Below, one piece after another: positions 7,737 to 9,294 of a stretch of DNA of 9,294 nucleotides. Under the pieces are notes generated by a model. The model worked only from the letters and a program-made list of their open reading frames with translations. It was not told where the DNA came from and ran no database searches. The number at the start of each line of letters is the position of its first letter. Within the stretch, counting starts at the first letter, position 1. Location: positions 1 to 9,294 of the forward strand of contig DNFX01000176.1 in NCBI GenBank assembly GCA_003486795.1. The letters are read 5' to 3'. Source of the DNA: Actinomycetota bacterium (GTDB taxonomy: Bacteria; Actinomycetota; Humimicrobiia; Humimicrobiales; Humimicrobiaceae). The position numbers and the translations under genes are program-made.

Positions 7737-8030
7737 AAATTCTCCGCCTTCAATTTCTTTTGAGACTATTCTGAATCCTTCATCAAAATAGATTGTCAGA
7801 TAAATGAGATTGCTGCATTTGCTGCCCAGGACTTCTTTTCTGATCATAAAGGAAGAACCTGAAGGAGCATCGTCATTTTCATAAATCCTTGAGATATCGC
7901 TTGTTTTTCTAAGACCTACATTTATTTCCTCGCCACATCTTTTACATTTTATATTTACTTTTATGAAATTATCTTTCGGATAAGAAGGTGGGGCAAAAAA
8001 ATTTTTTAAAGTTTTTAAAAATGATGTCAT
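7731..8030 (-). CDS. Uncharacterised 99-residue protein with a CxxC zinc-ribbon-like knuckle
   Basis: I do not recognise a characterised function. The protein has a short basic N-terminus (MTSFLKTLKNFFAPP), then a strand with C29-x2-C32 in IKCKRCGEEI, a central Tyr/Asp-rich segment (about 50-57), a third cysteine Cys72 in LGSKC, a predicted beta strand IYLTIYFDEGF (76-86) and a conserved-looking end KEIEGGEFL (91-99). The layout (Cys pair, RK.xxG.xC, beta strand with FD, EIxGGxF end) resembles, from memory, short hypothetical proteins of Chloroflexota and Actinomycetota; I cannot verify this here. With three cysteines, zinc binding would need a fourth ligand or a dimer. There is no signal peptide or membrane segment. 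The ATG at 8028-8030 lacks a Shine-Dalgarno; the frame stays open far upstream but offers no ATG, GTG or TTG in the intergenic region. The gap to glmU is 70 nt, so partial co-transcription is possible. Confidence 0.75.
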   Translation of the reverse strand: MTSFLKTLKNFFAPPSYPKDNFIKVNIKCKRCGEEINVGLRKTSDISRIYENDDAPSGSSFMIRKEVLGSKCSNLIYLTIYFDEGFRIVSKEIEGGEFL

Positions 8031-8057
8031 TTTTAAGGAAAAATCCGCATTCTTTAT

Positions 8058-8066
8058 TGATATAAT
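8058..8066 (+). promoter_or_regulatory. Extended -10 element reading toward the radical SAM gene
   Basis: The plus strand reads TGATATAAT: an extended TG, one base, and a perfect TATAAT (8061-8066). No good -35 lies 16-18 nt upstream (GAAAAA with a 17-nt spacer), which extended -10 promoters can tolerate. The predicted start is near 8073, giving a leader of about 90 nt before the ATG at 8164. Tentative, because AT-rich DNA yields TATAAT by chance. Confidence 0.4.
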
Positions 8067-8118
8067 CTTTACCTGAATATTTTTATTAATTAAAACAATA
8101 TATTCTAATAAAATATAA

Positions 8119-8149
8119 ATATCAGGATATCTGAAATTATACCAGATAT
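8119..8149. promoter_or_regulatory. Operator-like dyad in the divergent intergenic region
   Basis: The plus strand carries ATATCAG (8119-8125), ATATCTG (8127-8133) and CAGATAT (8143-8149). The last two form a perfect 7-bp inverted repeat with a 9-nt spacer, centre-to-centre distance 16 bp. The first is a near copy of the second at 8-bp spacing. The spacer holds the minus-strand -10 hexamer, so a protein bound here would cover that promoter. This arrangement fits a repressor site, but no regulator gene is visible in the window. The hairpin could also form in the transcript reading toward 8164. Confidence 0.4.
8136..8144 (-). promoter_or_regulatory. Extended -10 element reading toward the 99-residue gene
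   Basis: The minus strand reads TGGTATAAT: an extended TG, one base, and a perfect TATAAT (8141-8136). The position for a -35 (TAATAA with a 17-nt spacer) is a poor match. The predicted start is near 8129, leaving a leader of about 100 nt before the ATG at 8030. It sits inside the inverted repeat ATATCTG/CAGATAT, and its transcript would run through the plus-strand -10 at 8061-8066. Confidence 0.42.
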
Positions 8150-8163
8150 ATTTTAAATTTATT

Positions 8164-9081
8164 ATGATTTTAAAAAAATTTAAACAGGCATCTTATTTTA
8201 TAACTTTTAAGCTTAAAAGTATTTTGAGCAGAAAATTCAGAAATCCATTGCTTGCAGGAATCAAAATTACTACAAAATGCAATATGCAGTGCATTCATTG
8301 TCCTTTCTGGAGACAAGGCAGCGATTTCAATATGCAGTGGGAAGTTTTTAAAAAATCAGTTGAAGAATTATACCGCAAAGGTGTCAGAATTCTCATAATT
8401 GAGGGTGGAGAACCTATGCTATGGAATGACATTGTGCATAAGAAAACAATTAATGATGCCATTGATTACGCAAAAAAATATTTTTTTTATACAGCAGTAA
8501 CCACAAATGGCAGTCTGGATTTTAATGACATCAACCCTGATATTGTTTTTATAAGCATTGAAAGCGCAAAAGAAAATTATTCGAAAATAAGAGGAGATCA
8601 CTTTGAGACCGTACTGGAAAATATTAAAAAATCAAAAGGTAAAAAAATAATTATCAATGTGACTATAAATTCGATTACATTTGAAGATGTGGTTTATACC
8701 ATAAAATTTTTAAATGAGTTTGTTTATGGTTTTACTTTCCAGTTCTTTTATCCATATGAAGGCCTGGGGGATTTTAAGATTTCCAGCCAGCAGAGAAAAG
8801 AAATCATGGAAGATATCATCGAATTAAAAAGAAAGGGCTTTAAAATCCTTGATTCATATGATGCTTTAAAAAGAATGTCTGATAACAGCTGGGTATGTAA
8901 TGATTTTCTTGTATCAAGCGTAGAGGTAGATGGCAAAATAAATAATGGCTGTTATCTTAAAGATAGGACTGTGAAAATATCATGCAGGGATTGTGGTTTT
9001 TTTGCACATTGCGAATTATCTCTTGCATTCCAGTTAAATCCAGGAGCTCTGCTTACCGCAAAAAAAATTTTTATGGATTAG
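8164..9081 (+). CDS. Radical SAM protein with twitch/short-SPASM-like C-terminal cysteines, substrate unknown
   Basis: Radical SAM enzymes use a 4Fe-4S cluster and S-adenosylmethionine to make a 5'-deoxyadenosyl radical. The cluster motif C39-x3-C43-x2-C46 (TKCNMQCIHCPFW) is clear. It is followed by the SAM-binding GGEP (81-84), TTNG (113-116) and SIES (131-134), in the order expected of the partial TIM barrel. A basic N-terminal stretch of about 30 residues precedes the core. Near the C-terminus lie C245, C263, C274, C277 and C283: C-x17-C, then C-x2-C-x5-C. This resembles the auxiliary-cluster region of SPASM/twitch enzymes, but the Cys that follows by x3 in full SPASM domains is Leu287 here, so one auxiliary cluster is more likely than two. 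It could act on a peptide, sugar or cofactor; no precursor peptide or partner enzyme is adjacent. The ATG at 8164 has no Shine-Dalgarno and no better start exists before the cluster motif. The 3' end overlaps the convergent alkyltransferase gene by 11 nt. Confidence 0.88.
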   Translation: MILKKFKQASYFITFKLKSILSRKFRNPLLAGIKITTKCNMQCIHCPFWRQGSDFNMQWEVFKKSVEELYRKGVRILIIEGGEPMLWNDIVHKKTINDAIDYAKKYFFYTAVTTNGSLDFNDINPDIVFISIESAKENYSKIRGDHFETVLENIKKSKGKKIIINVTINSITFEDVVYTIKFLNEFVYGFTFQFFYPYEGLGDFKISSQQRKEIMEDIIELKRKGFKILDSYDALKRMSDNSWVCNDFLVSSVEVDGKINNGCYLKDRTVKISCRDCGFFAHCELSLAFQLNPGALLTAKKIFMD

Positions 9082-9294
9082 TACTGTTTTCAGACTCAAG
9101 ATCAAGAAGCATTTTCTTAAGAGGTACTCCGCTTGAAAAATATCCTATTTCACCATTTGATTTTATGATCCTGTGGCAGGGAACAATAAGTATTAACGGG
9201 TTCTTGCCAAGCGCATTTCCCACTGCCCTGTATGATTTCGGCCTGCCAATGTTTTTGCAGACCTTTTCTGAAAGCTGTTTGTAACTGATTTTAT
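9071..9294 (-). CDS. ogt: Methylated-DNA--protein-cysteine S-methyltransferase, partial (C-terminal 73 residues)
   Basis: The reading frame enters from the right edge and ends at TAA (9071-9073). The visible part holds the MGMT/Ogt active-site region: YKQLSEKV, then IGRPKSYRAVGNALGKNP and VPCHRII. The Cys of PCHR (codon 9176-9178) is the acceptor that takes the alkyl group from O6-alkylguanine in a single-turnover repair reaction. The Asn of RAVGNALGKNP matches the family motif RAVGxAxxxNP. The end, GYFSSGVPLKKMLLDLE, fits the usual final helix. Only the C-terminal half is present, so it cannot be told whether this is a stand-alone Ogt or the C-terminal domain of a fusion such as Ada. It converges on the radical SAM gene with an 11-nt overlap, leaving no room for a separate terminator. 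Confidence 0.93.
   Translation of the reverse strand, partial: KISYKQLSEKVCKNIGRPKSYRAVGNALGKNPLILIVPCHRIIKSNGEIGYFSSGVPLKKMLLDLESENSTNP

Noticed and set aside
8021..8065. A 14-codon plus-strand ORF (MMSFLRKNP...) upstream of the radical SAM gene, considered as a precursor peptide
   Set aside because: It has no ribosome site, overlaps the start of the 99-residue gene and runs through the -10 element proposed for this strand; it shows no leader/core layout.

Overview
This AT-rich window (judged by eye, not counted) reads as a chromosomal housekeeping segment of a low-GC bacterium. The left 7.7 kb carries the minus-strand cluster glmU - prs - rplY (CTC type) - pth - mfd - foldase lipoprotein. 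The core order glmU-prs-ctc-pth-mfd is well known from Bacillota and, in related forms, Actinomycetota. Two junctions (glmU/prs and rplY/pth) are 4-nt ATGA overlaps, and the other spacings are 40-60 nt with no convincing terminator, so one long transcript is likely. The Bacillus genes fin (between pth and mfd) and spoVT (after mfd) are absent. The last gene encodes a protein with a lipobox. These points suggest a monoderm-like lineage that is not a Bacillus-type spore former, possibly a deep-branching AT-rich actinobacterial or chloroflexotal relative. That placement is inference; a tree of Mfd, GlmU or Prs would decide it.

Layout in transcription order on the minus strand: glmU (7660-6236) makes UDP-GlcNAc for the envelope. 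prs (6239-5271) makes PRPP. rplY (5230-4553) encodes ribosomal protein L25/TL5/CTC with an acidic tail. pth (4556-3984) recycles peptidyl-tRNA. mfd (3923-597) couples transcription to DNA repair. A PrsA/SurA-like foldase lipoprotein starts at 540 and runs off the left edge just before its expected parvulin domain.

Upstream of glmU on the same strand is a 99-residue uncharacterised protein with a CxxC zinc-ribbon-like knuckle (8030-7731). The short gap before glmU holds a candidate promoter and a hairpin followed by a T tract that could attenuate or terminate. Divergent from this small gene, on the plus strand, is a 305-residue radical SAM protein (8164-9081) with a C-terminal cysteine set resembling a twitch or shortened SPASM domain; its substrate is unknown. 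The 133-nt divergent region holds two extended -10 elements pointing at each other and an operator-like ATATCTG/CAGATAT dyad around one of them. At the right edge, the 3' end of an Ogt/MGMT-type DNA alkyltransferase gene (minus strand) overlaps the 3' end of the radical SAM gene by 11 nt.

Most of the window is ordinary. The parts least explained by known biology are the small zinc-knuckle gene, the orphan radical SAM gene and the control region between them. I see no CRISPR array, insertion sequence, prophage gene, tRNA or rRNA, and no complete novel system.
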